Source: CBDDEC01 sp965226785 (GTDB lineage Bacteria > Chloroflexota > Dehalococcoidia > UBA2979). From it: a stretch of DNA of 64,000 nucleotides. The stretch spans positions 186,001 through 250,000 of the forward strand of contig CBDDEC010000002.1 in assembly GCA_965226785.1 (NCBI GenBank), given 5' to 3'. Shown here piece by piece: positions 51,897 to 62,361 of the stretch (its first letter is position 1; each line of letters opens with the position of its first letter). The notes under the pieces are model-generated. The model was not told where the DNA came from. It ran no database searches and saw nothing but the letters and a program-made list of their open reading frames with translations. The position numbers and the translations under genes were made by a program.

Positions 51897-54800
51897 TGCC
51901 CACGTCACGCCGCGTCGTCGAGCAGCATGAGGACTGGCTCAACCTCACGGACGCCGAGGCGCCGTGGTTCTCGCTGCCGGCGCTCAAGCGGGCGCTGGCC
52001 AATGGCCTCGACCCGACACCGCCCGAGCTGCGGGCCGAGCACAGAGTTCGCTGGTACGGCGACGACGACGCGAGGTCGGCGCGGCTCGCCGAGGACCGCC
52101 ACGACTACATCGACTGGCTGCTGCGAGACGCGCTCGGCTGGGGAGCCAACTACCTGACCGGCGAGATGCTACCCGAGGATCTCGCGACTGGCGTCACGCG
52201 CTACGACGTCACTGTCGTGCCCACGGGCGTCTACCACCCAGCACCAGCGGCTCCTGTAGGGCTGTTCGGGGAACCATCGTCTTCCGGCGACCGCTCAGCC
52301 CCCGGGGCGCAAGGCCCGCGCGTGCTCGTCCTGGTGCTACCCGCTGGTACCGACCCGCGCACACGAGCACGCGGCGACACGTGGACTGCGACCTGGGTGC
52401 AGCGTGCGGCGCTGTTATGCCGCCATCACCACGTCCCCCTCGCGCTCGTCACAGATGGTGACCACCTCACCCTCGTGCATGCCCCGGAGCAGAGCGTCAC
52501 CGGCTGGGGCACCTGGCGCGCGTCGGAATTCGCTACCGAGCCCGTGCTGTTCGATTCGTTCCGGTCGATGCTGGGCTCGCGACGCTTCATCGGTGCGCAA
52601 CCGCAAGACACGCCCGAGGCGCTGCTGAAGGAGTCTGCCGGCTCCCAGGCCGAGGTCACCGACCAGCTCGGCACGCAGGTTCGGCGAGCCACCGAACTGC
52701 TCATGAACGCCATCTCGCGCGCCAACCGCGACCGAGACGGCGCCTTGCTGGCTGGCGTTGCACCGCACGAAGTGTATGAAGCAGCGGTCACAGTCATGAT
52801 GCGCGCCGTCTTCCTGCTCATCGCCGAGGAGAATGACCTACTCCCCGTAGACGACCCCCACTACCAGGCGCTCTACTCGGTCCGCCGGCTGCGGGAGTCG
52901 CTGGAGAGTGAGCGCTTCGAGAACCCCGAAGCGCTTGAAACTCGCACCACGGCATGGCACCGCCTGCTGGCCACGAGCCGGGCCATCCAGAGCGGCATCC
53001 ATCACGACGAACTGTCGATCCCCGCATACGGCGGCAGCCTCTTCGACCCCGACCGCTTCCCGTTCCTGGAAGGCCGGGATGCGGGCAGCACCTGGCACGC
53101 CAACGTCGGCACGCCCATCGCGGTGACCGACTTCGACGTGCTCGCCATCCTCGATGCGTTGCTGGTGCTGCGCTTCCGCGATGTCCGTGGCGCGACCGAC
53201 ACCCGACGCCTCTCATACCGAAACGTCGACGTTGAACAGATCGGACACATCTACGAGCGCCTGCTCGACCACGACGCAGTCACCACGGAACAAGTCGTCC
53301 TCGGCCTGCAAGGCAAGCCCGGTGAAGAGCCGGAGATCAGCCTTCCCGACCTCGAAGCCAGGAAGATCGACGGTGTGGCGTCTCTCGTCGCGTGGCTGAG
53401 TGATACAGACGCCACGAAGGCCGGCAGGCGTGTGGGAACCAGGAAGCAAGTCGAGAAGCTCCTGGCGGAGCCGGTCGACCCGCAGCGGCGCGCGGGCCTG
53501 CTGCAGGCGTGCCAGGGCGATCAGGGGCTAGCTGATCGCATCGAGCCGTTCGCCAACCTGTTACGGCTCGACCTGCGCGACCGCCCGCTCGTGTTCCTCG
53601 CAGGCTCGCTGTACGTCACTGAGACCGGTTCCCGGCGCGATAGCGGCACCGCCTACACCACGCGAGACCTCGCCGATGAGGTCGTCGAGCACGCGCTCGC
53701 TCCCCTGTGCTACTTGCCGGGCCCGCAGGACACGCCCGACACCAATCTGTGGTGCATCCGCACGTCCGCCGAGATTCTCGATCTCAAGGTCTGCGACCCG
53801 GCCGTGGGCTCCGGGGCCATCCTCGTCGCCGCTTGCCGCTATCTTGCGGACCGGCTCATCGAGGCGTGGCGGGCTGAAGGCCGGCCGGACGCGCTCGATA
53901 CCGCTACCGCTGCGGGCGACCCGAACCGGCTCGACATCGTGGTCGAGGCCCGCCGCCTCGTCGCCGAGCACTGCTGCTACGGCGTGGACCGCAACCCCAT
54001 GGCCACGGAGATGGCCAAGCTCTCGATGTGGCTCACCACGGTGGCCAAAGACCGGCCCTTCACGTTCCTGGACCACTCCATCAAGTCCGGCGACAGCCTG
54101 CTGGGTATCACCGACCTCGATCAACTCCGCACGCTCCATTACGACCCCGCAACGGGGAAGGCGCGGCGGACACCAATCCCCGGATTCATCACGGGCGGCG
54201 GGGCGGTCAAAGCCGTCGAGGGCCTTGTGGGGCGGGCACTGGAGTTGAGGGGCGAGATGCGTGGCATCGAGACCATCGGCCCGGCCGACATCGAACGCAA
54301 GCAAGACCTCCACCGCGAGAGTGAGACCTGCTTGGCGACGCTTGAGACGATCGCCGACATCCTCACCGGCGCTGCGCTGAAGACAGCCGGGGAGCGAGAC
54401 CCCGCAACCGCGCTCACGAAGCTCCTGGAATCCGACGCGGCAGTCATCCAGCAGCTCGTCGAGGCTCTCGGTACTCCCGCTGAAACCGACGCCCTGAGCC
54501 GCGCGCGCGACCGAGCCAACGAACGACTCGACACCGGACGGCCCGACGGCGCTCCGCTACGTAATCCGTTGCACTGGCCGATCGCGTTTCCCGAGGTGTT
54601 CAGCGGGTCAGGGACGCCCGGATTCGATATGCTCCTGGGGAACCCACCCTTCATGGGCGGTCAGAAAATCACGGGCACCGCCGGGACGGACTACCGCGAC
54701 CACCTCATCACCTGGATCGCTGACGGGAAGAAGGGATCCGCCGACCTCGTGGCGTACTTCTTCCTGAAGGCGACCAAACTCGCCCGGTCCCTCGGGTTCC

Positions 54801-56053
54801 TGGCCACCAACACCATTGCGCAGGGTGACACCAGCGAGGTGGGGCTCACGCAGATCATCGATTCTGGATGGACGGTCCATCGCGCCGTCTCCTCAACGGC
54901 CTGGCCGGGAGACGCGACGCTGGAGATCGCCAAGGTCTGGGCCACATCCCAGTCATGGAACGCGGAACGAGCGCTGGACGGGCTACCCGTAGCCAGTATC
55001 GACGAAATGCTCTATCCGGTGCCGCGATCAGGATGGCGCAAGCAGCGCCTGTCAGCAAACGCCGACAAGTCCTTCCAGGGCTCCATCGTGCTCGGAATGG
55101 GCTTCACCATGAGCCCCGAGGCAGCGCGAGCCCTCATCGCACAGGAACCCCGAAACAAGGATGTGCTGTTCCCCTATCTCGTCGGAGAGGACCTCAACCA
55201 ATCGCCGACGCAGACGGCTCCTAGGTGGGTCATTAACTTCTTTGACTGGACCGAAGAGCAGGCGCGTGGGTATCCCGACTGCTTCGCGATCGTGAACGAA
55301 CGGGTCAGGCCCGAACGAGCGAGCGTCAAGGACGCTGCGGCGAAGAACTGGTGGCGCTACCTGCGGCCGCGGCCGACGCTGTACCGGACGATCGAGCCGC
55401 TGGCGAGAGTCCTGGCCATATCGAGAGTCGGCAAGGCCGTGCAGCCCGTGTTCGTGCCCGCAGGGCAGGTGTTATCCGAAGCGACCGTTGTGTTCGCATA
55501 CGACGACGATTTCCACTTCGGCGTGCTGACCTCCGGCTTTCACTATCGCTGGGCCGTGCGCTACGCATCGTCGCTGAGAACCGACGTCCGCTATACACCT
55601 TCGGACGTGTTCGAGACCTTCCCACAGCCGCCCTACAGCGACGCCGTCGCATCCGCTGGCGGGGAACTGGACGCCCATCGTTCCCGCCTGATGAAGGACC
55701 GCAATCTGGGTTTGACCAGCATCTACAACCTCGTCCACGACCCGAATGTCCAGTCCGATGAAGGCATCCAGCGCCTACGCGATCTGCACGTCGCACTCGA
55801 CATCGCGGTGCGCGATGCATACGGCTGGGGTGAACTGGAGCTTGCGCACGGATTCCATGAGGTGCGCGGCCAGGGCGTCCGATTCACCCTCTCCCCCGAG
55901 GCCAGCAACCGCGTGCTTGAGCTACTGCTGGAATTGAACAGGGAGCGGTATCAGGCCGAAGTGGCGGCCGGGCTGCACAAGCGGACTCAGGCGAAGACCA
56001 AGGCTCGCAAGTCGAGCCTCGCGGGTCAGCCGTCGCTACTCGGGGGCGAATAG
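51896..56053 (+). CDS. drmMI: DISARM class 1 adenine methylase DrmMI
   Basis: The 1,385-residue protein is an N6-adenine DNA methylase of the Eco57I/PglX-like kind. Motif I is VCDPAVGSGAILVAACRYLA (D634) and the catalytic motif IV is LLGNPPFMGG (NPPF at 916-919). Between them are CCYGVDRNPMATEMAKLSMW (motif II/III region) and FTFLDHSIKSGDSLLGITDL. The long N-terminal part (1-600) contains EAAVTVMMRAVFLLIAEEND, as in other large class I/PglX methylases. The target-recognition region is C-terminal, ending in a basic tail (KAKTKARKSSLAGQ). In class 1 DISARM this enzyme marks host DNA so that the system spares it. It overlaps drmA by one base. Confidence 0.92.
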   Translation: MPTSRRVVEQHEDWLNLTDAEAPWFSLPALKRALANGLDPTPPELRAEHRVRWYGDDDARSARLAEDRHDYIDWLLRDALGWGANYLTGEMLPEDLATGVTRYDVTVVPTGVYHPAPAAPVGLFGEPSSSGDRSAPGAQGPRVLVLVLPAGTDPRTRARGDTWTATWVQRAALLCRHHHVPLALVTDGDHLTLVHAPEQSVTGWGTWRASEFATEPVLFDSFRSMLGSRRFIGAQPQDTPEALLKESAGSQAEVTDQLGTQVRRATELLMNAISRANRDRDGALLAGVAPHEVYEAAVTVMMRAVFLLIAEENDLLPVDDPHYQALYSVRRLRESLESERFENPEALETRTTAWHRLLATSRAIQSGIHHDELSIPAYGGSLFDPDRFPFLEGRDAGSTWHANVGTPIAVTDFDVLAILDALLVLRFRDVRGATDTRRLSYRNVDVEQIGHIYERLLDHDAVTTEQVVLGLQGKPGEEPEISLPDLEARKIDGVASLVAWLSDTDATKAGRRVGTRKQVEKLLAEPVDPQRRAGLLQACQGDQGLADRIEPFANLLRLDLRDRPLVFLAGSLYVTETGSRRDSGTAYTTRDLADEVVEHALAPLCYLPGPQDTPDTNLWCIRTSAEILDLKVCDPAVGSGAILVAACRYLADRLIEAWRAEGRPDALDTATAAGDPNRLDIVVEARRLVAEHCCYGVDRNPMATEMAKLSMWLTTVAKDRPFTFLDHSIKSGDSLLGITDLDQLRTLHYDPATGKARRTPIPGFITGGGAVKAVEGLVGRALELRGEMRGIETIGPADIERKQDLHRESETCLATLETIADILTGAALKTAGERDPATALTKLLESDAAVIQQLVEALGTPAETDALSRARDRANERLDTGRPDGAPLRNPLHWPIAFPEVFSGSGTPGFDMLLGNPPFMGGQKITGTAGTDYRDHLITWIADGKKGSADLVAYFFLKATKLARSLGFLATNTIAQGDTSEVGLTQIIDSGWTVHRAVSSTAWPGDATLEIAKVWATSQSWNAERALDGLPVASIDEMLYPVPRSGWRKQRLSANADKSFQGSIVLGMGFTMSPEAARALIAQEPRNKDVLFPYLVGEDLNQSPTQTAPRWVINFFDWTEEQARGYPDCFAIVNERVRPERASVKDAAAKNWWRYLRPRPTLYRTIEPLARVLAISRVGKAVQPVFVPAGQVLSEATVVFAYDDDFHFGVLTSGFHYRWAVRYASSLRTDVRYTPSDVFETFPQPPYSDAVASAGGELDAHRSRLMKDRNLGLTSIYNLVHDPNVQSDEGIQRLRDLHVALDIAVRDAYGWGELELAHGFHEVRGQGVRFTLSPEASNRVLELLLELNRERYQAEVAAGLHKRTQAKTKARKSSLAGQPSLLGGE

Positions 56054-59000
56054 TGACGAACCAGGTGGGCGTTCCACCTCCAGTGCCGACGCCGTGGGAA
56101 CTACGGGACGATCTCGTCGCCCGGGTCACAGCGGACCTGCTGGGGCCACTTGATGGCGAGCATGAGGTCATCCGCGGCTACCAGTTCGACGACGGCAAAT
56201 GGTCGTCCCCGGGCCGGGTACGCGACCGTTACCTCGTGGGGATGCTCGCCCCGCAGGGGACCGTCGCGGTGGATCCAGAACGCGACGACGACGTCGGGCC
56301 AGAGGAAGGCGACGACGCCGCCAGCGGAGGCATACAGGACGGCCGGAATCCGCGTCCGGTGTTGGCACAGTCGTCGATGGGGCTGTCGTTCGTCGTCGAC
56401 GGATCAGTCAATCGCCTGATCGTCCGCTGCAGTTGGGGGCAATACGACCGGGAATTCGAAGACCAGGACGACGGCTCCCGGGCGAGCGTATGGGTACGCA
56501 CACCAAGAGAAGTCGATGTCGATCTGGCACTGGAGAACGACGAGTTTGGCCCTCTGCCGGTCAACGGTGAGGGCATCATGCTGCGGGGCCGGTCCACCCG
56601 TTCCTCCGATGGGGATTCGTGGGTAGTGACGGTGTTCCTCTCCAACGAGCAGGAGCAGGTGGATCGCAACAAGGACAGCCGCTGGATGTTCCAGGCGGGC
56701 GTCGAACTGGTTGCGCCCGATAGCGGCGGCGTGTTCCTCGGCCGCGATGCGGCACTGGCCGGTGCAGCAGGTGCTTCGGAGTCCGAGCAGGTGGAGCTTG
56801 CGCAGCTCGATCTGCAGTACCGCGACATCGTGGAGTTCGCTGTCGGGCACGGGGTCGGCACGGACGTTGAGGTGTCCGCCACGGACCCTCGCCGAGCAGT
56901 ACGAGTCAGCACCGCCGTCATTCCCAGCTTCGAGGTGTGGCGCACGAATGCGCCGGAGCTCGACGGGCTGATCACTGACATGCAGGTACTGTCAGAGTTG
57001 GAGCCAGAGCGGCTGCGCGCAGCGCTGCTGCCCCTCGCTGAGGGCTACCGGGCATGGCTCGGCGACGAGTTGAGCCGCATCGGCAATCCCGACGCCCGTC
57101 TCGAAGGACACGAGCAGACTGCACGGGATGTGATCGCCGAAGCAGGCCGCATCGCCGACGCGATTGCAGCGGGGATCGAGCTCGTTTGCACCAACCCGGA
57201 CGCTCTCGATGCGTTCCGGTTTGCGAACCAGGCGATGTGGCGTCAGCGCGTTCACAGCGTCGCCATTCAGGACAGGCGCGCGGATCCCGACCTGAGCCTG
57301 TCGCAGGCCGTGGCAGACGCCGATGTGCCCGAGCACCGGTCATGGCGCCCGTTCCAGCTCGCGTTCATCCTGCAGTGCATCCCGTCGCTGACCGACCCGG
57401 CCCACCCCGAGCGCAGCAAGCACGGCGCGCTGGCCGATCTGCTCTTCTTCCCGACTGGCGGCGGTAAGACCGAAGCGTATCTCGGACTCGTGGCGTACAC
57501 CCTCGCCACTCGACGGCTGCAAGGCGTCGTCGGTGAAGGGGATGACGCCGTGGATGGACGCGACGGCATCGCCGTCGTGATGCGCTACACGCTGCGTCTG
57601 CTCACCGCGCAGCAGTTCCAGCGTGCTGCGACCCTGATCTGCGCGGCAGAGCTTCTGCGCCAGCACCGCGCGGAGACCGACAGCCGCTATGACGGCGTCC
57701 CATTCCGGCTCGGCATGTGGGTCGGCGGGTCGGTGTCGCCGAACACCTCCGGCGACGCGATGCGGTTTGCGGTGGACGCAAAGTTAGGCGGCTACAGCGG
57801 AGGCCGGGCGACGCCCGTGCAACTCACCGACTGTCCGTGGTGCGGGCAGACCATCGACCCTGGTGCCGACGGTCGCTTCGACAACGTGCTCCAGCGGTTC
57901 CTGATCTTCTGCGACAACGCGCAGGAGTGCAGCTTCGCCGAAGCCAGCAGCAAGGGCGAGGGCATCCCGGTCATCACCGTCGACGAGGAGATTTACCGGC
58001 TCGTCCCCTCGTTCGTCATCGGGACCATCGACAAGTTCGCTCAGCTTCCCTGGAACGGGGCGACCGCCACGCTCTTCGGGCGAGTCGATTCCCGCTGTGA
58101 GAGGCATGGGTACCGTAACCCCGATCTCGACCGGGCCCACCGGTCGCAGTGGCAGGAGAACGACTCCCATAGGCCGTCCGGCGAACATCCTTCAGCCAGG
58201 ACCGTACCGTCGCTTCGGCTGCGTCCGCCTGACTTGATCATCCAGGACGAGATGCACCTCGTCACCGGGCCGCTCGGGACGATGGCGGGCCTCTATGAGA
58301 CCGCGATCGACCGGCTCGCTACCTGGACTCTCAACAACGAGCAGGTGCGACCCAAGGTGGTCGCATCTACCGCCACGACCCGTAGGGCGCGCGAGCAGGC
58401 GTGGTCGGTGTTCTGGCGGGACCTGCGCATTTTCCCGCCGCCTGCGCTCGACGTGCATCGCTCATTCTTCGCCGAGCAGGTTCCGCCGAGCCCGGAGACC
58501 CCAGGGCGCCGCTATCTCGGGATCTGCGCTCATGGTGAACGGCTCAAGCAGGTGGAGCTGCGGGTATTCTCATCTGTCATGGCCGCGGCCAAGGCCATCT
58601 GGGACGAACTCGGCGCTGACGCGGAAGCGGCGGATCCCTGGATGACCACTGTCGGCTACTTCAACGCGGTACGCGAACTCGCCGGCATGCGCCGCATGGC
58701 CGAGGACGAGCTGCGCACCAAGCTGCGCCGGGCCCGGTTCACCCGCGGCCTCGCAAACCGTCGCGTGGTGGAAATGAAGGAGCTCACCTCGCGCGTGTCG
58801 TCGGATGACATCAAGTCGATCCTGCGCCAGTTGTTCGTCGCGCACGCACCCGACCGCCCTCCAGACAGCGAGCGGCCCATCGACTTGCTGCTGGCGACCA
58901 ACATGATCTCCGTAGGCGTCGACGTGCCCCGGCTCGCCTCGATGATTGTCGTGGGCCAACCCAAATCCACCGCGGAGTACATCCAGGCCACATCCAGGGT

Positions 59001-59682
59001 CGGACGCGACGACAAGGGCCCCGGCCTGGTGATCACGCTCTATAACTGGGCACGGCCCAGGGACCTGTCCCACTACGAAACCTTCGGCCACTACCACGCG
59101 ACCTCCTACCGCCATGTGGAACCGCTCTCCGTCACGCCCTTCTCAGAGCGGGCCCTCGACAAGGGGCTCACCGGCGTACTCGTGGCGGCGGTTCGTCACG
59201 GCAGCGGCGATTGGAATGCGAACCAGTCGGCCCGGAACCTGAACCGCCCCGACACGCGGATAGCCGCGCACGTCCAGGCCATCGCAGAGCGTGCCGAGGC
59301 CGTCACAGGCGACCTGTCTGCCGCCGATCTGACGACCAGCATGGCCAACCGGCGCCTCGATGCATGGGAGCAGAAGGCGGCGCGGCGGCCCGATCTCTCC
59401 TACACCTTGCGTACCGCAGAGGACGTCGCACTGCTCGCCAGGCCCGAGGCTGGTGAATGGGACATGTGGACCTGCCCAAACTCGCTTCGCGACACCGAAG
59501 TGCAGGCCAACCTCCAGATCATTGAAAAAGACCCCACCTACGAATCCGGTAGCCAGCCCGAGATCAGGCTGACCCAACCGGGCAGAGATGACCGCACCAT
59601 GATCGCGAGCGACGAAGAGGTTCAAGAAGCTATCGAAGCAGAGGATGCTGAGGGCCGAGCAGCCAACGGAGGCCGACCGTGA
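56053..59682 (+). CDS. drmA: DISARM helicase DrmA
   Basis: This 1,209-residue DISARM core helicase starts at GTG 56,053. Its N-terminal 400 residues are beta-rich (RLIVRCSWGQYDREFEDQDD, WVVTVFLSNEQEQVDRNKDS). Walker A is LLFFPTGGGKTEAYLGLVAY (K472) and the DExH-like box is LIIQDEMHLVTGPLGTMAGL (732-735). Motif III-like VVASTATTRRAREQ and lobe 2 (LLLATNMISVGVDVPRLASM, KSTAEYIQATSRVGRDDKGP) follow. An internal Cys pair lies in DCPWCGQTIDPG. With DrmB it forms the DNA-binding core complex of DISARM. It ends in a GTGA overlap with drmB, and no frameshift is seen. Confidence 0.94.
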   Translation: MTNQVGVPPPVPTPWELRDDLVARVTADLLGPLDGEHEVIRGYQFDDGKWSSPGRVRDRYLVGMLAPQGTVAVDPERDDDVGPEEGDDAASGGIQDGRNPRPVLAQSSMGLSFVVDGSVNRLIVRCSWGQYDREFEDQDDGSRASVWVRTPREVDVDLALENDEFGPLPVNGEGIMLRGRSTRSSDGDSWVVTVFLSNEQEQVDRNKDSRWMFQAGVELVAPDSGGVFLGRDAALAGAAGASESEQVELAQLDLQYRDIVEFAVGHGVGTDVEVSATDPRRAVRVSTAVIPSFEVWRTNAPELDGLITDMQVLSELEPERLRAALLPLAEGYRAWLGDELSRIGNPDARLEGHEQTARDVIAEAGRIADAIAAGIELVCTNPDALDAFRFANQAMWRQRVHSVAIQDRRADPDLSLSQAVADADVPEHRSWRPFQLAFILQCIPSLTDPAHPERSKHGALADLLFFPTGGGKTEAYLGLVAYTLATRRLQGVVGEGDDAVDGRDGIAVVMRYTLRLLTAQQFQRAATLICAAELLRQHRAETDSRYDGVPFRLGMWVGGSVSPNTSGDAMRFAVDAKLGGYSGGRATPVQLTDCPWCGQTIDPGADGRFDNVLQRFLIFCDNAQECSFAEASSKGEGIPVITVDEEIYRLVPSFVIGTIDKFAQLPWNGATATLFGRVDSRCERHGYRNPDLDRAHRSQWQENDSHRPSGEHPSARTVPSLRLRPPDLIIQDEMHLVTGPLGTMAGLYETAIDRLATWTLNNEQVRPKVVASTATTRRAREQAWSVFWRDLRIFPPPALDVHRSFFAEQVPPSPETPGRRYLGICAHGERLKQVELRVFSSVMAAAKAIWDELGADAEAADPWMTTVGYFNAVRELAGMRRMAEDELRTKLRRARFTRGLANRRVVEMKELTSRVSSDDIKSILRQLFVAHAPDRPPDSERPIDLLLATNMISVGVDVPRLASMIVVGQPKSTAEYIQATSRVGRDDKGPGLVITLYNWARPRDLSHYETFGHYHATSYRHVEPLSVTPFSERALDKGLTGVLVAAVRHGSGDWNANQSARNLNRPDTRIAAHVQAIAERAEAVTGDLSAADLTTSMANRRLDAWEQKAARRPDLSYTLRTAEDVALLARPEAGEWDMWTCPNSLRDTEVQANLQIIEKDPTYESGSQPEIRLTQPGRDDRTMIASDEEVQEAIEAEDAEGRAANGGRP

Positions 59683-61538
59683 GCCCCGCCCGTCCGGGTA
59701 GGGAGCGGTACAAGTCCCGCCGCGTCGGAGCGGTCCGCCCCTCGCAGATGATCCACACCTACGGCCCCGGAGCAGTCGTGGATCTGCCCCAGTTGTCGGT
59801 CGTGCTGTCGGGCGTTGACCGGTGGGACATCAACCACACCGAGCGAGTGATCGAGCCTCGGTTGATAGGATCTGTGCGCGAGTTGCCGGGATGCCAGAGC
59901 GTCGTCGAGTTCCGTACGCCTCCGTGGGAGGAGGAGACAGCGAGCCCGTTCGACTCGTGGGCCAACATCGGTGTGCCGGTGTATCCGTTCCCGCGATGGC
60001 TTCGCTGCACGCGGTGTAACCTGCTTGCGCCCGTTGACCGTGAACGCTTCCAGCTCGACGTCCCCGTGTACCGACCGGACAGGGCTCGCTACTTTCACGA
60101 CAAGTGCCACAACCGCCGCCCAGGCGCGGTACCCGCACGCTTTCTCATCGCGTGCCCGTCCGGTCATCTCGACGATTTCCCCTGGGTGGAGTACGTCCAC
60201 CATGGCGACCCTTGCCCGAACGCACCGATCCTGGAGTTGCATGAGGCCGGCAAGGCCAGCCGTGCCACCGATGTGCGCGTCACATGCAAGGGGTGCGGTG
60301 CCGAGCGACACGTCCAGGAAGCATTCAACATCGGCGCCACCAGGAACCTCCCGCTCTGTCGGGGGCGCCACCCGCATCTCCAGCGGTTCGATGCCGGCTG
60401 CGACCAACCGACCCGCCCCCTCCTGCTCGGCGCCTCCAACGCCTGGTTCGCTGTCTACCGCTCCGCACTCACGATCCCCACCGTCACCGGCGACATCGAG
60501 CAGCGGGTCGCCGATCATTGGGACGCTCTGACAACGATCGATAGTCGTGACGAGCTGACCTTCATCATCAAGCGACTGGCGACTGGCGCTGGTGAGAAGC
60601 CGCTGCGATGGCTGCTGAACTTCGACCCGGACGACGTCTGGGCAGCTATCGACGGGCGACGACCAGGGGGCGCCGGGGACATTGGCACCGGCGACCTGCG
60701 CGGACCCGAGTGGGCCGCGTTCACCGCCTCCATTCCGCCCAAGTCCGCTGACTTCAGCGCTCGCTCACTGGACATTCCAGAGGGATTCGAGGAGACGCTC
60801 GGCCGCCCCGTCGCCGTTGACCGGCTGCGGGAAGTGCAGGCGCTTTGCGGGTTCACACGCATTGATGGCCCCAATGAGGCGGAATCGGCTCGGATAGCGC
60901 CGATCTGGGACGCCCCACAGACGTGGCTACCGGCTGCGGAGGTTCGAGGCGAAGGCATCCTCATCACGCTTCCCGATCCCCGAATCGAGCAGTGGAAGAG
61001 CACGTACGGGGATAGCGACCGCTACCAGGATTTGCAGCAGGCGACCCGGAATTGGCGCGCGCGGCGCGGGCTCGATCCCAACGAAGGAGCGCCCACCGCC
61101 CGCTTCGTGCTGCTGCATACCGTCTCGCATCTGTTGATGCGTCAGGTTGCGCTGGAGTGCGGATATTCCGCAGCGTCGATCCGGGAACGCCTCTACTGCC
61201 GGGAGGCAGGGGATGCTGAAGGCCCGCCGATGGCGGGGATCCTGCTGTACACGGCCGCCCCCGACTCCGAGGGCACTCTCGGCGGACTGGTTGCACTGTC
61301 AGAACCAGCGCGGCTGGCCGCAGTGCTGCGTGACGCGCTCGAACGGTCCGCGCTCTGCTCTACTGATCCCATGTGCGCCAGTCACCGCGCTGGCGACCTG
61401 GGCGACAGCCTCCACAACGCTGCCTGCCACGCGTGCCTCTTCGCACCAGAAACTTCCTGCGAAGCGGGCAACCGCCACCTGGACCGCGCAACCGCAGTTC
61501 CGATCCTTGGTCAGCAGCACGGTGCCTACTTCAAGTGA
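59679..61538 (+). CDS. drmB: DISARM protein DrmB (DUF1998)
   Basis: This 619-residue protein partners DrmA. Its N-terminus has the conserved VGAVRPSQMIHTYGPGAVVD. Metal-binding Cys are in RWLRCTRCNLLAPVDRE, VTCKGCGAERHVQ and FDAGCDQ. The DUF1998 domain contains RFVLLHTVSHLLMRQVALEC, GYSAASIRERLYCRE and GILLYTAAPDSEGTLGGLVA. The end has the Cys cluster CSTDPMCASH, LHNAACHACLFAPETSCEAG. GTG 59,679 overlaps the drmA stop by four bases, and the stop overlaps the drmC start likewise. Confidence 0.94.
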   Translation: MSPARPGRERYKSRRVGAVRPSQMIHTYGPGAVVDLPQLSVVLSGVDRWDINHTERVIEPRLIGSVRELPGCQSVVEFRTPPWEEETASPFDSWANIGVPVYPFPRWLRCTRCNLLAPVDRERFQLDVPVYRPDRARYFHDKCHNRRPGAVPARFLIACPSGHLDDFPWVEYVHHGDPCPNAPILELHEAGKASRATDVRVTCKGCGAERHVQEAFNIGATRNLPLCRGRHPHLQRFDAGCDQPTRPLLLGASNAWFAVYRSALTIPTVTGDIEQRVADHWDALTTIDSRDELTFIIKRLATGAGEKPLRWLLNFDPDDVWAAIDGRRPGGAGDIGTGDLRGPEWAAFTASIPPKSADFSARSLDIPEGFEETLGRPVAVDRLREVQALCGFTRIDGPNEAESARIAPIWDAPQTWLPAAEVRGEGILITLPDPRIEQWKSTYGDSDRYQDLQQATRNWRARRGLDPNEGAPTARFVLLHTVSHLLMRQVALECGYSAASIRERLYCREAGDAEGPPMAGILLYTAAPDSEGTLGGLVALSEPARLAAVLRDALERSALCSTDPMCASHRAGDLGDSLHNAACHACLFAPETSCEAGNRHLDRATAVPILGQQHGAYFK

Positions 61539-62323
61539 GTGACCCCGTCACGGCCGCGATCGTCGAGGCGGCGATCCACGTCCCCGAAGACCTGCTCGTC
61601 AAGGGGGCGACAGCAATCGAGGGCTCGCCGCGGTGGTCGCACCATTCGCAGTCAGCGCTGCTCAACGCGATCCCTGCCTCCCACTACCGCGAGCAGGCAC
61701 GCAATATCTCGCGAGCGTGGGCCCGCACCCCGGAGGTCACCGGAGACGTCGTAGCTGCCGCCATGCGGTCTGCAGCCGCAACTGCCGCAGCCGTGCGATC
61801 CGAACACAGCGTCAGCCTCGTCTGGACGGGGCCCCCGACGGAAGTCTCAGGTCTGCGCTCAACGCGGGCGGTGCTCTCCACACTTGTCGCCAACGCAGCC
61901 GAGAGCCTCGTCCTGCTGTCGTTCACCAGTTACGACGTCGCGGAACTCACCACCAGCCTCGCCGCCGCGACAGAGAGAGGCGTCAAGGTCACTCTTATCC
62001 TCGAGACGCCCGACAACCCAGGAGGCCCGCTCATCTTCGGCCCCACCCATCCGTTCGATCCGATCAAGACGACCGCCAGCTTCTACCGATGGCCCCTCGA
62101 AGCTCGCGAGGCCTTCTTCGCGACCACCGCGCGCCTGCACGCAAAATGCGTGATTGCGGATCGCTCGTCTCTCCTCATCACCAGCGCCAATCTCACGAGT
62201 GCCGGCATCAACGACAACATCGAGCTCGGGGTTCTCATAGAGGCAGGCTCCTTGCCTGAGAGTCTCAGTCGTCATCTCGAACTGCTGATCGAGGCAGGGA
62301 TGCTGGAGCCAGTCTCGGGATAA
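61535..62323 (+). CDS. drmC: DISARM phospholipase-D-like protein DrmC
   Basis: The 262-residue protein starts at GTG 61,535, which overlaps the drmB stop (GTGA). It has a single HKD motif: RLHAKCVIADRSSLLITSAN (H202, K204, D209) followed by LTSAGINDNIELGVLIEAG, so two chains would be needed for a PLD-type active site. The N-terminal part is helical; VANAAESLVLLSFTSYDVAE leads into the PLD fold. DrmC is a putative nuclease that was reported dispensable for DISARM protection in the original study. It is the last gene of the operon. Confidence 0.93.
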   Translation: MSDPVTAAIVEAAIHVPEDLLVKGATAIEGSPRWSHHSQSALLNAIPASHYREQARNISRAWARTPEVTGDVVAAAMRSAAATAAAVRSEHSVSLVWTGPPTEVSGLRSTRAVLSTLVANAAESLVLLSFTSYDVAELTTSLAAATERGVKVTLILETPDNPGGPLIFGPTHPFDPIKTTASFYRWPLEAREAFFATTARLHAKCVIADRSSLLITSANLTSAGINDNIELGVLIEAGSLPESLSRHLELLIEAGMLEPVSG

Positions 62324-62361
62324 GCGGATAGCGTCGGCGACACGTGCCCGCGTGCGCCTTT

